A stretch of DNA of 44,279 nucleotides, taken from positions 1 through 44,279 of the forward strand of contig NZ_JAIUZP010000020.1 in the NCBI RefSeq assembly GCF_020171315.1, read 5' to 3'. Each line of letters begins with the position of its first letter. The first letter of the stretch is position 1. A program made the translations under genes and the position numbers. Shown one piece after another: positions 1 through 7,386 of this stretch. Under the pieces are notes generated by a model, which did no database searches, was not told where the DNA came from, and worked only from the letters and a program-made list of their open reading frames with translations. This stretch comes from Pseudooceanicola nanhaiensis (GTDB lineage: Bacteria > Pseudomonadota > Alphaproteobacteria > Rhodobacterales > Rhodobacteraceae).

Positions 1-119
1 GGACGTAAGAGCTGGGTACTATAGCTTTGATTCGCGCGAAACCGCCCCCGTGCGCTTTTGGCTGCTCGCGCCGCACGGCGCCGGTCATCCCTGGAGTTCC
101 CGCGCGCGTGCAGCACCCT
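1..119. repeat. Terminal direct repeat marking a circular contig
   Basis: These 119 bases are identical to the last 119 bases of the window (44161-44279). An exact end overlap of one odd k-mer-sized length is the usual trace of a circular molecule assembled by a de Bruijn assembler. With a repABC operon present, the simplest reading is a circular plasmid of 44,160 bp. It is not a biological terminal repeat of the LTR or phage type, because no flanking integration signals or terminase accompany it. The copy at 44161-44279 should be dropped when circularising. Confidence 0.9.
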
Positions 120-237
120 ACCAAGGCCAACCGACAGGGCCACTTGATCAGCGGTCAGACCGAAAGCTGTTCTCTTAGATACGCGGTTTCCAGTTGGATT
201 TCAGGGCAAGGCGCCTCCCAGACGGTCTGGCCCGAAC
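1..237. other. Intergenic region across the contig junction
   Basis: Once circularised, this stretch plus 44135-44160 separates the end of the MFS gene (minus) from the start of the primase-helicase gene (minus). I see no convincing gene. A TATAGT hexamer on the minus strand (18-23) could be a -10 box for the primase-helicase gene, but the -35 match is weak. A small perfect inverted repeat CCAGAC-G-GTCTGG at 218-230 lies just past the MFS stop codon. It could end that transcript but has no U-tract. Confidence 0.4.
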
Positions 238-1431
238 CTATGCGCCCATCCACGCGGCGCCGGGGCGCAGACGACACCACCACAGCAGCGCGAGGCAGCC
301 CCCCTGCACGACAAAGAAAGTCGCCATGGCCGGCACAAGGCCCAGGCTGTCCGCCAAGGCCCCGGCGGCGATCACAGGCACCGAGAAGCCGCAGTAGGCA
401 TAGACGAAAAGACCCGCCGTCGCCCTTGCACGGTTGTCTGCCGCTCGCAGGGCCACTTCGCTGAGCGCGGCGAGATAGGTGAACCCGTAGCTCGAGGCGC
501 TCGTCAGGGCCGTTCCCAACAGGATCAGCGGGATCGAGCCAAGGACCGCCCCTGCAAGCAACCCGGAGCAGCCAAGCGGGATCAGCGTGGCCCCGACCGC
601 CAGCGCCCGCCCCGTACTGAGGCGTCGCGCCAGAGGCTGGCACAGGAAGCCCACGAAGAGCGCAAGGAAGATCACCGCCCCCGACCAGCCACCACGCCCC
701 TGCCCTGCCAGCAGGAGTGGCACCACGGCGATCGTCAGCCCCGTCGAGGCCCAGCTGAGCGCCATTGCGATCCCGAAGGCGCCGGTGCCGGGGACGAAGA
801 CCGGCAGGCGCAGCAGCGAGAGACCGCCCTGCCCCGCTCGTGATCCCCGGCTGCGCGGCAGGGCCCAACAGGCAAGGATCAGGACCGGCGCCGCCAGCAC
901 CATGGCCCAGAAGCTCGCCGGGGCCATGGTGGGGCCCTGTGCGCTCAGGCTCAGCCCCGTGGCAAGGGCCCCGCCCCCGAACCCCAGCGTCGTGACCGAT
1001 GTCACCACCAGCGCCGCCTGCTTCACCCGCGCCTCGCCCATGAGGTCGGCCATGTAGGCCGTGCCCGAAGTGGTGGCGAGGCCGGTCCCTGCCCCGAGCA
1101 GCACCCGCGCCATCACCAGCTGCGGCCAGCCCGGCGACAGGGCCAGCAGCAGCGTCGCACCACCGCTCAGCCCAAGGGCCAGCGCCAGCGGCCCCCGGCG
1201 CCCGACACGATCCGACAGACCGCCGAGGCAGATCAGCGTCGGCATCAGCCCCGCCACATAGGCCGCGAAGGCCACCGTTGCCGCCGTCGCCCCCAAACCG
1301 CTCGCCGCGGTATAGGCCGGGTAGAGCGGTGCCTGAAGGTTGACGGCGAAGGTGACGCTGAACAGGCAGAGCGCAAGAAGCGGCACGGCGAGACGGGGGA
1401 TGAACGGACGGGACGGGCGCAAACGGGGCAT
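238..1431 (-). CDS. MFS transporter
   Basis: Predicted 397-residue inner-membrane protein with about twelve hydrophobic segments and the major-facilitator loop motif GGLSDRVGRRGP between segments 2 and 3 of the N-terminal half. Sequence and length fit drug/metabolite-type MFS permeases; the substrate cannot be read from the sequence. I chose the ATG at 1431 because AGAGGA precedes it and the protein then opens with a basic stretch (MPRLRPSRPF) directly before the first membrane segment. The open frame runs further upstream, but that extension overlaps the divergent regulator's promoter and coding start. It is divergent from the MocR-type regulator at 1541, which is therefore the likely controller of this gene. 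Confidence 0.85.
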   Translation of the reverse strand: MPRLRPSRPFIPRLAVPLLALCLFSVTFAVNLQAPLYPAYTAASGLGATAATVAFAAYVAGLMPTLICLGGLSDRVGRRGPLALALGLSGGATLLLALSPGWPQLVMARVLLGAGTGLATTSGTAYMADLMGEARVKQAALVVTSVTTLGFGGGALATGLSLSAQGPTMAPASFWAMVLAAPVLILACWALPRSRGSRAGQGGLSLLRLPVFVPGTGAFGIAMALSWASTGLTIAVVPLLLAGQGRGGWSGAVIFLALFVGFLCQPLARRLSTGRALAVGATLIPLGCSGLLAGAVLGSIPLILLGTALTSASSYGFTYLAALSEVALRAADNRARATAGLFVYAYCGFSVPVIAAGALADSLGLVPAMATFFVVQGGCLALLWWCRLRPGAAWMGA

Positions 1432-1498
1432 GGCATCCTCTTGGGGTGAAAGCCCCCTACCCTCTCGCCGATGGGCTGGCCCGGACAGGCACACTCCG

Positions 1499-1520
1499 GT
1501 ACAGTTCGGGCAAACTGTAC
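1499..1520. promoter_or_regulatory. Inverted repeat, candidate MocR operator
   Basis: Perfect 8-bp arms GTACAGTT (1499-1506) and AACTGTAC (1513-1520), separated by six bases, lie in the short gap between the divergent MFS and regulator genes. They sit about 20 bases before the regulator's ATG. MocR/PdxR-type regulators usually control a divergently placed target and bind repeats in the shared intergenic region, so this is a good operator candidate. Binding is inferred. Confidence 0.55.
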
Positions 1521-1540
1521 TGAACACATGGGCAGAACAC

Positions 1541-2947
1541 ATGGCCACCTCTCCCCTTGCGCCCAAGGCCGATACCACGCTCGTCGCGCAGGTCATGGCG
1601 CATCTCCAGACCCGTATCGCCGGGCGGCAGGCCGCGCCGGGCACCCGCCTGCCCTCGATCCGTCTGCTGGCGGACCAGCTGGGCGTCTCGCGCTCGACCG
1701 TGGTCGAGGCCTATGACCGCCTCGTTGCGGAGGGCACGGTGCAAGCGCGCCGCGGCTCGGGCTTCTATGTCGCGAGCCCCCTGCCGCCCTTCTCGATCCG
1801 GGACAACGGCCCGGCCCTCGCCCGCGAGATCGACCCGTTGCGCATCACCCGGCAGGCGCTGGACGCCGGGCGCATCCGCGCCAATCCCGGCTGTGGCTGG
1901 CTGCCGCAATCATGGATGCCGCAGGAGGAGATCCGCCGTGCCCTGCGCAGCCTCGCCCGGACGGCGGAGGCCGGTCTGACCGACTACGGAACGCCCCTCG
2001 GCCTGCCGGAGCTGCGCGCGCTGCTGGCCGTCAGCATGGCCGATACCGGGGTCGAGGCGCATCCCGATCAGGTGCTGCTGACCGAAAGCGGGACGCAGGC
2101 GCTGGACCTTGTCTGCCGGTTCCTGCTGGAGCCCGGCGACAGCGTGCTGATCGACGATCCCTGCTACTTCAACTTCCTCGCGCTCTTCCGGGCGCATCGG
2201 GTGCAGCCGGTGGGCGTGCCGCGCACCGCCTCCGGCCCGGACCTTGAGGCCTTCGAGGCCGCGCTGAAGACGCACCGGCCACGGCTCTACATCACCAATT
2301 CGGGTCCGCATAATCCGACCGGGACCGCGCTATCGCCGGTCAATTGTCATCGCATCCTGCGGATGGCGGAGGCGCATGATCTTCTCATCGTCGAGGATGA
2401 CATCTTTGCCGATTTCGAGGACAGGCCGTCCCCCCGGCTGACGGCCTTCGACGGGTTGGATCGCGTGATCCAGATCGGCAGTTTTTCGAAGACGCTCTCG
2501 GCCTCGATCCGCTGCGGCTATATCGCCGCCCGGCCGGACTGGATCGATGCGCTGGTGGACCTCAAGCTGGCCACCTCCTTTGGCGGCGTTGCCCTGTCGG
2601 CGGAGGTGCTGCTGTTCCTGCTGAAGGAAGGCAGCTACCGCCGCCATGTTCAAGGCGTGCGCACCCGGCTGGCCAATGCGATGACCACGCTTGCGCCGCA
2701 ACTCGCCGCTCTGGGGCTGCGCCCCGCCCACGTGCCCGAGGCGGGGCTCTTCCTGTGGTGTCACCTGCCCGAGGGGCTGGACGGGGCCGCGCTGACCCGC
2801 AGGGCCTGGGACGAAGGGATCGTGCTTGCGCCGGGTGATGCCTTCAGCGTCTCGGGGAGCTGCGGCGGGTTCATGCGGTTCAACGTGGCGCAGATGGTCG
2901 AGACGCCGGTGATCGAAGCCTTGGAAGGGTTGCTGGCCGCGCGGTAG
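1541..2947 (+). CDS. MocR-family (GntR-aminotransferase) regulator
   Basis: 468-residue fusion typical of MocR/PdxR regulators. An N-terminal winged-helix GntR domain (about residues 10-75, with RLPSIRLLADQLGVSRSTVVEAYDRL) is joined to a fold-type-I aminotransferase domain. The PLP lysine lies in SFSKT, and other PLP-site signatures are SGPHNPTG and VEDDIFADF. Such proteins sense PLP or an amino-acid-like effector and usually do not transaminate. ATG 1541 is chosen because the GntR domain begins right after it; the Shine-Dalgarno match is poor, so a leaderless or weakly translated start is possible. The divergent MFS permease is the probable target, with the inverted repeat at 1499-1520 as operator. 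Confidence 0.88.
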   Translation: MATSPLAPKADTTLVAQVMAHLQTRIAGRQAAPGTRLPSIRLLADQLGVSRSTVVEAYDRLVAEGTVQARRGSGFYVASPLPPFSIRDNGPALAREIDPLRITRQALDAGRIRANPGCGWLPQSWMPQEEIRRALRSLARTAEAGLTDYGTPLGLPELRALLAVSMADTGVEAHPDQVLLTESGTQALDLVCRFLLEPGDSVLIDDPCYFNFLALFRAHRVQPVGVPRTASGPDLEAFEAALKTHRPRLYITNSGPHNPTGTALSPVNCHRILRMAEAHDLLIVEDDIFADFEDRPSPRLTAFDGLDRVIQIGSFSKTLSASIRCGYIAARPDWIDALVDLKLATSFGGVALSAEVLLFLLKEGSYRRHVQGVRTRLANAMTTLAPQLAALGLRPAHVPEAGLFLWCHLPEGLDGAALTRRAWDEGIVLAPGDAFSVSGSCGGFMRFNVAQMVETPVIEALEGLLAAR

Positions 2948-3029
2948 AGACGGGACTGTGGCGATCCGAGGGAGCGGGCGGGCGGCCTCGATGGTGGCAG
3001 AACTGACCGTGCCGTGTCGGCCGGGGAGA

Positions 3030-3049
3030 AAATTGTCAGCTGACAATTT
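3030..3049. other. parS: parS-like centromere palindrome 1
   Basis: A perfect 20-bp palindrome AAATTGTCAGCTGACAATTT. Its 16-bp core matches the repABC parS consensus GTTNNCNGCNGNNAAC except for the outermost base pair (A/T instead of G/C). It lies between the MocR gene and the end of repC, a usual parS location. Near-complementary CCGGGGAGA and TCTCCCGGG blocks flank it at 3021-3029 and 3052-3060. The element could therefore also fold as a hairpin that ends the two converging transcripts. Confidence 0.72.
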
Positions 3050-3124
3050 AGTCTCCCGGGGCGCTGCACGGGTCCTGATCTCAGGCCGGTTGCCGGGTGT
3101 GTCCTTCATCCTGCCCGGCCCGAA

Positions 3125-3140
3125 ATTGTCAGCTGACAAT
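3125..3140. other. parS: parS-like centromere palindrome 2, overlaps repC stop
   Basis: Second copy of the core, ATTGTCAGCTGACAAT, a perfect 16-bp palindrome whose centre is 93 bp from that of the first. It contains the repC stop codon (complement of 3129-3131). Two identical rare palindromes at the end of the replication operon are best read as RepB binding sites. Confidence 0.72.
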
Positions 3141-4217
3141 AATCGCCGCCGAGGCCAGAAGCCGCCTGAGATCGACACTCCCTGCCCGTCCTTGTCGCGC
3201 CAGATGGCGCAGGAAACCGCCCGGATTCGTGAGCGTCTCGAAGCGTTCGAGCATGCAGAGCACCGCGATTGGCGCGATCTGTCGGCCCAGATACCGCTCT
3301 GCCTCGTCATAGACTTGCAGGTCCACACCCATCATCGGGATGATCTGCCGGGCTTGCTCTCTCAGCGTCGTCCAACTGTGCGCCCCCTCCGGGAACAGCC
3401 GCCGGTATTCTTGGAACTGCGCAGAGAGATCCTCCGGGCGGGCGCTCTCGGTGAGAGGAGCATTGCTCTCGTCAGACGTCGTCGCCTCGCAGGTCTCTTC
3501 AGAAGTGTTATTGGTTTCTCTATGTTGGTGCCGCTCATTTTCGCTGTTGCTGGCGGTCATTTCGATTGTCGAGGCCGCTGTCTCGTATTCGGCCAGCAGG
3601 GCGCGCAGCTCGTCGTGATTGTCCTTCCGGCGCAGCATCAGCCGTGTGCGGGCGAGGAGGGGAGAGACGCTGGCATCCTCCGGATCGATGCCAAGCATTG
3701 CCAGCCGGTCGAAAAGGGCGTGCCGTGCCGCGAGGACTGCACAGCGCAGCGTGGCGTGCTCTTCCGCACGCGCGCGCGCCGCACCAGCATTCCGGGCGAT
3801 TTCACCGGCCCGGGCGGCCAGCGGGGCAAGATCGAAGCCGAAGGCGAGGGCAAGGCTGTCGCCACGACGGCGGGCAAAACGCTTGCGGTTCGGGCTGTCC
3901 TGTCGGGCGATCACACCGGACGCGACGAGGGCGGCCAAGTGCCGCCGGAGCGTGCTTTCCGGCATCCCGCCGAGGCGTTCTGACAGCGTGGCGTTGGAGG
4001 CGAAGACGATCGCGCGACCGGGCAGGGGAGAGAGGCTCCGCTCGGGGATGAAGCTGAGCATGCTGCGCAGCACGGTGATGGCGCGATGCGACAGCCCATA
4101 GGCCTCGGCGGCCCGGGTCAGGTCGTCGAGCAGGCGCCACTTGTCATGGGACGTCACGGCACCGTCGGAGGCAGCCACAACGGGCTGACCGACGAAACGG
4201 GTCGAATGTTGGGTCAT
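3129..4217 (-). CDS. repC: Replication initiator RepC
   Basis: 362-residue plasmid replication initiator of the repABC class. The N-terminal half has the RepC winged-helix signatures (KWRLLDDLTRAAEAYGLSHRAITVLRSMLSF, then ATLSERLGGMPESTLRRHLAALVASG). The C-terminal part (PGGFLRHLARQGRAG region) is also typical. It is third in the repA-repB-repC order and is separated from repB by the ctRNA locus, as usual. In this family RepC binds an AT-rich origin within its own gene. The linker TASNSENERHQHRETNNTSEETCEATTSDES is encoded by visibly lower-GC DNA. The Shine-Dalgarno sequence is weak, as expected where initiation depends on ctRNA control of mRNA structure. Confidence 0.95.
   Translation of the reverse strand: MTQHSTRFVGQPVVAASDGAVTSHDKWRLLDDLTRAAEAYGLSHRAITVLRSMLSFIPERSLSPLPGRAIVFASNATLSERLGGMPESTLRRHLAALVASGVIARQDSPNRKRFARRRGDSLALAFGFDLAPLAARAGEIARNAGAARARAEEHATLRCAVLAARHALFDRLAMLGIDPEDASVSPLLARTRLMLRRKDNHDELRALLAEYETAASTIEMTASNSENERHQHRETNNTSEETCEATTSDESNAPLTESARPEDLSAQFQEYRRLFPEGAHSWTTLREQARQIIPMMGVDLQVYDEAERYLGRQIAPIAVLCMLERFETLTNPGGFLRHLARQGRAGSVDLRRLLASAAIIVS
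3480..3580. other. Candidate oriV, AT-richer segment inside repC
   Basis: This stretch of repC is richer in A+T than the rest of the gene and encodes a low-complexity Ser/Thr/Glu/Asn linker. In studied repABC plasmids the replication origin lies within repC in just such a segment. Placement here rests on composition and family knowledge only; I see no clear iterons. Confidence 0.35.
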
Positions 4218-4266
4218 GATGATTCACGCAGGCCGTAAAAAATCATCCCCTGTCCAAGCGACGGAG

Positions 4267-4295
4267 TTGACTGATTCGAGGAGGCGAGGTATCCC
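4267..4295 (+). promoter_or_regulatory. Promoter of the repABC antisense RNA
   Basis: TTGACT (4267-4272) and TATCCC (4290-4295) are separated by exactly 17 bp and read toward repB, opposite to the rep operon. The placement in the repB-repC gap and the terminator hairpin directly downstream fit the ctRNA promoter of repABC plasmids. Confidence 0.7.
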
Positions 4296-4301
4296 GTAGG
4301 T

Positions 4302-4350
4302 GCTAACGACGAGAAGGGCCTTCCATATTGCTTGGGGGGCTTTTCTTATT
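4302..4350 (+). ncRNA. Counter-transcribed RNA (incA/ctRNA) controlling repC
   Basis: A predicted RNA of about 50 nt between repB and repC, antisense to the rep mRNA leader of repC. Its 3' half forms a 13-bp hairpin (arms 4312-4324 and 4334-4346, nine-base loop ATATTGCTT) followed by a T-rich run. Four of the pairs are G-U in the plus-strand RNA; the same region in the minus-strand RNA would have A-C mismatches. The fold therefore favours a plus-strand transcript. In repABC plasmids this RNA pairs with the repC leader, lowers RepC synthesis and sets incompatibility. The 5' end is inferred from the promoter; the 3' end from the hairpin. Confidence 0.8.
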
Positions 4351-4391
4351 TCAGGGTCCGGCGTTTTGCCTCCTTGTTGCTGCTCGGTTTG

Positions 4392-5357
4392 TTAGGCGTC
4401 GTTCTCGGTGGCCTGCTCGGATTGCCAGCGGGCAAACCATTCGTTCAGCAGGTCTTCGGCATTTTCCTCGATCCACCGATTGAACCCGGCCTCGGGTTTT
4501 CCTGGCTTCACGGTCAGGCTCACGCTGCGGTCGGTGGCCTTCATCTCGGCCAGGGGCGCGCCTGCGGGCGTACTCAGGCTGCTCTTGCGGGCCGTGGGTT
4601 TGGGGGCAGGGGCCGCGGTCTTCTGCGCGGCTCGCAGCACGGCCTCGAACCGTTCGTTCGTGGACAGCTGGACGAATTCAGGGCGTCTGAGGAAGTTCGA
4701 CGCGCGGGCATGGGCCGCGGGGTCCTGAAACAGGGTGACCAGTGTCATCCAGCGTTCGCGCCCGATCGCAGGGGCCCGGCCGACCTGACGGAGGAAGTCC
4801 AGATCGAAGGCCTGGCCGACCTTCAGCAGGCGGCTGACCATGGGCAGGTCGATGGAGAGCGCCGCGGCGATCGTCGGGCGATCGTAGCCTGCGTCCTGCA
4901 ACTGTGCGGCAAAGCTCGCCTTCTCGATGAAGGAAAGATCGGTGCGGGCGTTGTTTTCCTGCCCCTGCGCCATGACCAGCGCGTGATCGTCGAGCTGGCG
5001 CACCATGGCCTTGACCGGCAGGCCCAGTTTCCGCAGCGCGGCCAGCCTCCGGCGACCATAGACGATCTCGTACCGGCCGCGGACCTTGGGATGAGGCCGC
5101 AGCAGCACCGGCACCTGTTGTCCGTAGGTCTGCAGGCTCTCGATCAGCCGCGCCTGGTCGGCGGCGTCCAGCCCCAGCCGGTCTTCCATCCCGGCGTTGT
5201 CGATGAGCGCGGTGTCGATATCCTGCACCGCGCTTTCCTGGAGCTTCGTCAGGCTGCTTTGCAGCGCCCCGACCGCTCCCTGAGGGGCCGTGCGTTGCCG
5301 TGACGGCGCCTCGGACGGCGGTGTGATGTTGGAGGTCAGGATACCCTTGCGTGCCAT
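4392..5357 (-). CDS. repB: Partition protein RepB (ParB-type)
   Basis: 321-residue centromere-binding protein of the repABC family. It has the ParB nuclease-like motif (RGRYEIVYGRRRLAALRKLG), the box II region (QGQENNARTDLSFIEKASFAAQLQDAGYDRPTIAAALSID), then a helix-turn-helix that should recognise the parS palindromes at 3030 and 3125. The ATG follows the repA stop after a single base, so the two are co-transcribed and probably translationally coupled. RepB loads on parS and works with RepA to segregate the plasmid at cell division. Confidence 0.95.
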   Translation of the reverse strand: MARKGILTSNITPPSEAPSRQRTAPQGAVGALQSSLTKLQESAVQDIDTALIDNAGMEDRLGLDAADQARLIESLQTYGQQVPVLLRPHPKVRGRYEIVYGRRRLAALRKLGLPVKAMVRQLDDHALVMAQGQENNARTDLSFIEKASFAAQLQDAGYDRPTIAAALSIDLPMVSRLLKVGQAFDLDFLRQVGRAPAIGRERWMTLVTLFQDPAAHARASNFLRRPEFVQLSTNERFEAVLRAAQKTAAPAPKPTARKSSLSTPAGAPLAEMKATDRSVSLTVKPGKPEAGFNRWIEENAEDLLNEWFARWQSEQATENDA

Positions 5358-5358
5358 G

Positions 5359-6549
5359 TCAACGTCCCCATGCTGATTGGATCAGGGATTCAATTTCGTC
5401 ATTGACGCCATTGAGTGAATCCACCGCACGGTCGTAGGTGTTGCGGTTGAACTGGCCGCGTTCCACCTCGTAGATCGTCTGGTGGGTCAGCCCCGCGTCC
5501 GAGATCGCGGTGGATTTCAGCATGGCGTTGGTCATGACCTCTTTGCCGAAGAGGTTGCGCAGGAAGGCCACGACCTGCTGTTGCGGGCCGTCGTTCGGCT
5601 CCAGCCGGTTGATGAGGAAGCGCAGGAAGTCATAGTCCATCTCCGCCCCCGCCTGGCTGACCACGTCGAGCAGGTCTGCGCTCATCTGCAGGAACTGCGA
5701 CATGGAGGCGACGTCGAGCATGTTCGGCACGACGGTGATGAAGAGACCGGTCGAGGCGCAGAGCGCCGACATCGTCAGGTAGCCCAGTTGCGGCGGGCAA
5801 TCGAAGAGGATCAGGTCATAATCGGCTTCGACCTCGGAGAGGGCGGTGGCCATCCGGGAATAGAACGGCGGCTGGATGTTGTTCATCAGCGCGCGCGGGG
5901 TCTCGTGCTCGAACTCCTGCAGGATCAGCCCGGCCGGGGCCAGGTCGATCCCGTGGAAGAAGGTCTTCTGGATGACCTGCGACAGCGGCACCGGGTCGGA
6001 ATAGCTGATCGCGTCGTAGATCGTGCCGGTATCGAGGAAATCCACCTCGGGGCGATAGCCGAAGAGCGTGGTCAGCGAGGCCTGCGGGTCGATGTCGACG
6101 CAGAGGATGCGGTAGCCCTTGAGCGCCAGCCGCTGCGCGGCGTGGATCGTGCTGGTGGTCTTGCCGGATCCGCCCTTGAAGTTGAGGAACGACAGGACCT
6201 GCACCTTGTCCCCGGGACGGCGGCCCCGGCGGTAGGTGCCGGGCTGCTTGGCCGCACGGTCGAGGTGATCCCGGATCGCGGCGAGATCGGCCGCGCTGTA
6301 GTAGCGGCGCCCGCCCGACGAGGTGTGCACGTCGTCGATCTTGTTCTCGAAATGCAGCTTTCTGAGGAAGGACGCCGATATGCCGAGGATCTCCGCTGCT
6401 TCGCCGGCAGAGAACATGCGCAGTTCCTTGCGGGCGTCGGGGGCGAAGGCGGACAGCATGTGGTTTTCGAGAGCCGTGGCGATATGTTCGGCATTGAGAC
6501 GAATCCGCTCGTTGATCCGAATGCTGCCACCGGCCACACTGTCACTCAT
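5359..6549 (-). CDS. repA: Partition ATPase RepA (ParA-type)
   Basis: 396-residue ParA-family ATPase, the usual length for repABC RepA. An N-terminal MerR-like helix-turn-helix region (about residues 45-90) is followed by the deviant Walker A motif KGGSGKTT (125-132), then DIDPQASLT and FDCPPQLG. RepA moves plasmid copies by cycling on DNA and, with RepB, represses its own operon. It is first in the operon. A candidate promoter lies about 130 bp upstream at 6682-6711. Confidence 0.96.
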   Translation of the reverse strand: MSDSVAGGSIRINERIRLNAEHIATALENHMLSAFAPDARKELRMFSAGEAAEILGISASFLRKLHFENKIDDVHTSSGGRRYYSAADLAAIRDHLDRAAKQPGTYRRGRRPGDKVQVLSFLNFKGGSGKTTSTIHAAQRLALKGYRILCVDIDPQASLTTLFGYRPEVDFLDTGTIYDAISYSDPVPLSQVIQKTFFHGIDLAPAGLILQEFEHETPRALMNNIQPPFYSRMATALSEVEADYDLILFDCPPQLGYLTMSALCASTGLFITVVPNMLDVASMSQFLQMSADLLDVVSQAGAEMDYDFLRFLINRLEPNDGPQQQVVAFLRNLFGKEVMTNAMLKSTAISDAGLTHQTIYEVERGQFNRNTYDRAVDSLNGVNDEIESLIQSAWGR

Positions 6550-6681
6550 GGGTCACCTGTCCTCGGTCCGGCCCGGGTCTTGGGCGGGCTGGCCGGGTCC
6601 TTGCTCTGTCCTCTCAGGCGGGGTGTCCTTGCGGAGCCTGCCTTGGTAACGCTCTTTTGCGCCATGCTCATTTTTATCGTT

Positions 6682-6711
6682 TCTATAGCGGAGATCCGGA
6701 GCGTCGCGCAA
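6682..6711 (-). promoter_or_regulatory. Candidate repA promoter
   Basis: Read on the minus strand: TTGCGC (6706-6711), 18-bp spacer, TATAGA (6682-6687). It directs transcription into repABC with a leader of about 125 nt. The -35 match is moderate. Confidence 0.4.
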
Positions 6712-6732
6712 ATCTTTTCTCGGCGCGCCATC

Positions 6733-6776
6733 TGCCTGCAAACTACCACATCTTGTGGGTGACTTTGCGTCAGGCA
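6733..6776. promoter_or_regulatory. Nested inverted repeats upstream of repA
   Basis: Outer arms TGCCTG (6733-6738) and CAGGCA (6771-6776) enclose an inner repeat CCACA-tct-TGTGG (6746-6758). The element lies just upstream of the candidate repA promoter, where RepA/RepB autoregulation would act. The role is inferred from position. Confidence 0.35.
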
Positions 6777-6886
6777 AAAGGTTTCTCTTAAGGCGCTGAA
6801 AAATATCGGTTTCCGAGGCCGGCGTGTTGCGATGCGCGAGAGTTCGGCCAGAACCGGCGGGGCAGGGGAGAGGGCAGTCGATAAAT

Positions 6887-6925
6887 TTGCCATATGGCAT
6901 ATTGCACACTATAATGTGCAATATG
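6887..6925 (+). promoter_or_regulatory. Toxin-antitoxin promoter within an inverted repeat
   Basis: A strong sigma-70 promoter, TTGCCA (6887-6892), 17 bp, TATAAT (6910-6915), drives the Xre-RES pair. The -10 box lies over the centre of a perfect 11-bp inverted repeat (CATATTGCACA 6898-6908, TGTGCAATATG 6915-6925), and the -35 region lies in a second palindrome TGCCATATGGCA (6888-6899). This is the layout expected for autorepression by the antitoxin or the toxin-antitoxin complex. It is divergent from repA. Confidence 0.75.
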
Positions 6926-6945
6926 GCAGATACGCCGGAGGACCC

Positions 6946-7377
6946 ATGGCACTGCAACGTGTGGAATCACCCAGATTTGACTCGGGCCCGCGCCCGCTGC
7001 CCCATGACGCGTCGGCCCTGACCGAGGAAGAGGGCGGGGCGATGCTCCGTGCGCTGATCAATCTCTTTGACCGCTGGGGGCTGGAGGATCGCGAGGCGGC
7101 GACCCTGCTGGGCCAGCTGCCGCGCACCTATGTGCGCTGGAAACAGGGGTCCACCGGCCGGTTCGGCCCTGACGTGCTGGCGCGGATGTCGAACCTGCTG
7201 GGCATCCACAAGGCCCTGCGGCTGATCTTCGTCGAGCCGTCGCGCGGCTATGCCTGGATCAAGGCCCCGAACGAGGCCTTCGGGGGCCGGTCGGCGCTGG
7301 AGGTCATGATGGGCGGCGCCCTGACGGACCTGATGCGGGTGCGCCGTTACCTCGATGCGGAACGGGGCGGCTGGTAA
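6946..7377 (+). CDS. Antitoxin of Xre-RES toxin-antitoxin pair
   Basis: 143-residue antitoxin of the Xre/ParS (MbcA-like) type. An atypical helix-turn-helix is seen around residues 45-75 (DREAATLLGQLPRTYVRWK), followed by the C-terminal toxin-binding domain (about 85-140, with EPSRGYAWIKAPNEAFGGRSALEVMM). The start is ATG 6946, preceded by GGAGGA at 6937-6942; an in-frame upstream ATG at 6832 would place the promoter inside the gene and has no ribosome site. It sits nine bases before the RES toxin gene and should neutralise that protein and repress the shared promoter. Confidence 0.88.
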   Translation: MALQRVESPRFDSGPRPLPHDASALTEEEGGAMLRALINLFDRWGLEDREAATLLGQLPRTYVRWKQGSTGRFGPDVLARMSNLLGIHKALRLIFVEPSRGYAWIKAPNEAFGGRSALEVMMGGALTDLMRVRRYLDAERGGW

Positions 7378-7386
7378 CCCGTCCCG

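Noticed and set aside
1..119. Terminal repeats as LTRs, phage ends or an IS pair
   Set aside because: Length, exact identity and position at the very ends fit an assembly overlap of a circular molecule; no transposase or terminase is present.
6832..6945. Longer antitoxin starting at the upstream ATG 6832
   Set aside because: It would put the TTGCCA/TATAAT promoter and its inverted repeat inside the gene and has no ribosome site; GGAGGA before 6946 decides the start.
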